Of a stretch of DNA of 64,000 nucleotides, positions 63,720 through 64,000 are shown in pieces; position 1 is the stretch's first letter; every line of letters starts with the position of its first letter. The notes beneath the pieces were generated by a model. That model was not told the origin of the DNA. It did not search any database and worked only from the letters and a program-made list of their open reading frames with translations. The stretch covers positions 2,852,001 through 2,916,000 of the forward strand of contig NZ_CP088298.1 of assembly GCF_021117425.1 (NCBI RefSeq), written 5' to 3'. Source of the stretch: Brevibacterium zhoupengii. Lineage in GTDB: Bacteria > Actinomycetota > Actinomycetes > Actinomycetales > Brevibacteriaceae. The translations under genes were made by a program, and so were the position numbers.

Positions 63720-64000
63720 TCAGCCGACGACGACGTCAGGTGATCCGGACGGGGCGTCGGACTCCGCTGCGATGCGGTTGGCCTCTTCGATGAGAGTCTC
63801 GACGATCAGAGCCTCGGGCACGGTCTTGATGACCTCGCCCTTGACGAAGATCTGGCCCTTGCCGTTGCCGCTGGCCACACCGAGGTCGGCCTCACGGGCT
63901 TCACCGGGACCGTTGACGACACAGCCCATAACGGCGACTCGCAGAGGAACTTCCATCCCTTCGAGACCGGCCGTGACCTTGTCCGCAAGGCTGTAGACGT
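63720..64000 (-). CDS. ispG: (E)-4-hydroxy-3-methylbut-2-enyl-diphosphate synthase, C-terminal part (cut by the window edge)
   Basis: MEP-pathway Fe-S enzyme. Only the last 92 or so residues are visible. [20 protein letters not shown] carries the second part of the [4Fe-4S] ligand set and the NGPGE motif; [20 protein letters not shown] follows. The tail adds about 20 Ser/Pro/Asp residues. Neighbour DUF4081 gene agrees. Confidence 0.95.
   Translation of the reverse strand, partial: VYSLADKVTAGLEGMEVPLRVAVMGCVVNGPGEAREADLGVASGNGKGQIFVKGEVIKTVPEALIVETLIEEANRIAAESDAPSGSPDVVVG

Overview
The window is a high-GC chromosomal segment of a Gram-positive actinobacterium. GC-rich codon use, frequent GTG/TTG starts with AGGAGG-type ribosome binding sites, and a core gene order matching the recA-to-gcpE block of Mycobacterium tuberculosis all point there. 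Composition and gene content would suit Brevibacterium or a near relative, but the genus is an inference. Both ends are cut inside genes: recX at the left and ispG (gcpE) at the right. No tRNA, rRNA, CRISPR array or insertion sequence was seen.

The core genes read almost entirely on the minus strand. From right to left they are ispG, a DUF4081/GNAT protein, proS, rimP, nusA, ylxR, infB, rbfA, truB, ribF, rpsO, pnp, an M16 peptidase, dapB, dapA, rnj (RNase J), ftsK, pgsA, cinA/pncC, clgR, a DUF3046 gene, recA and recX. They cover isoprenoid, lysine and flavin synthesis, translation initiation, ribosome maturation, RNA decay, chromosome segregation and DNA repair.

Three accessory blocks break this order. 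Block A (about 7.0-22.2 kb, between ftsK and rnj) holds an ArsR-type regulator divergent from an MFS exporter, a CitA/CitB-type two-component system divergent from a CitMHS citrate transporter with a UspA protein, and a glycolate module (glcD-glcE-glcF, malate synthase, and a divergent LctP-family permease). Block B (about 25.1-32.2 kb, between dapA and dapB) holds an OYE-type flavin/Fe-S oxidoreductase, a TetR regulator, a 59-residue membrane protein and a sodium:solute symporter, followed by a zinc metallopeptidase and a DUF1624-type membrane acyltransferase. Block C (about 33.4-41.9 kb, between dapB and the M16 peptidase) holds a GNAT enzyme, a superoxide dismutase, and a TetR-led catabolic operon of an amino-acid dehydrogenase, an ADP-forming acyl-CoA ligase, a TPP enzyme and an acyl-CoA dehydrogenase.

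The blocks have clear regulatory architecture. Palindromic operator candidates lie beside the ArsR/MFS pair, the OYE operon, the TetR-led operon and the SatD-type gene. Long inverted repeats acting as probable terminators follow ftsK, malate synthase, the permease, sodA, infB, rpsO and the aminoglycoside-kinase-like gene. Several proteins carry Ser/Gly/Ala/Asp-rich low-complexity inserts or tails.

The least explained items are the TetR-led catabolic operon, the OYE/symporter module with its unannotated small membrane protein, and the M16 peptidase, which seems to start at a CTG codon overlapping the pnp stop.
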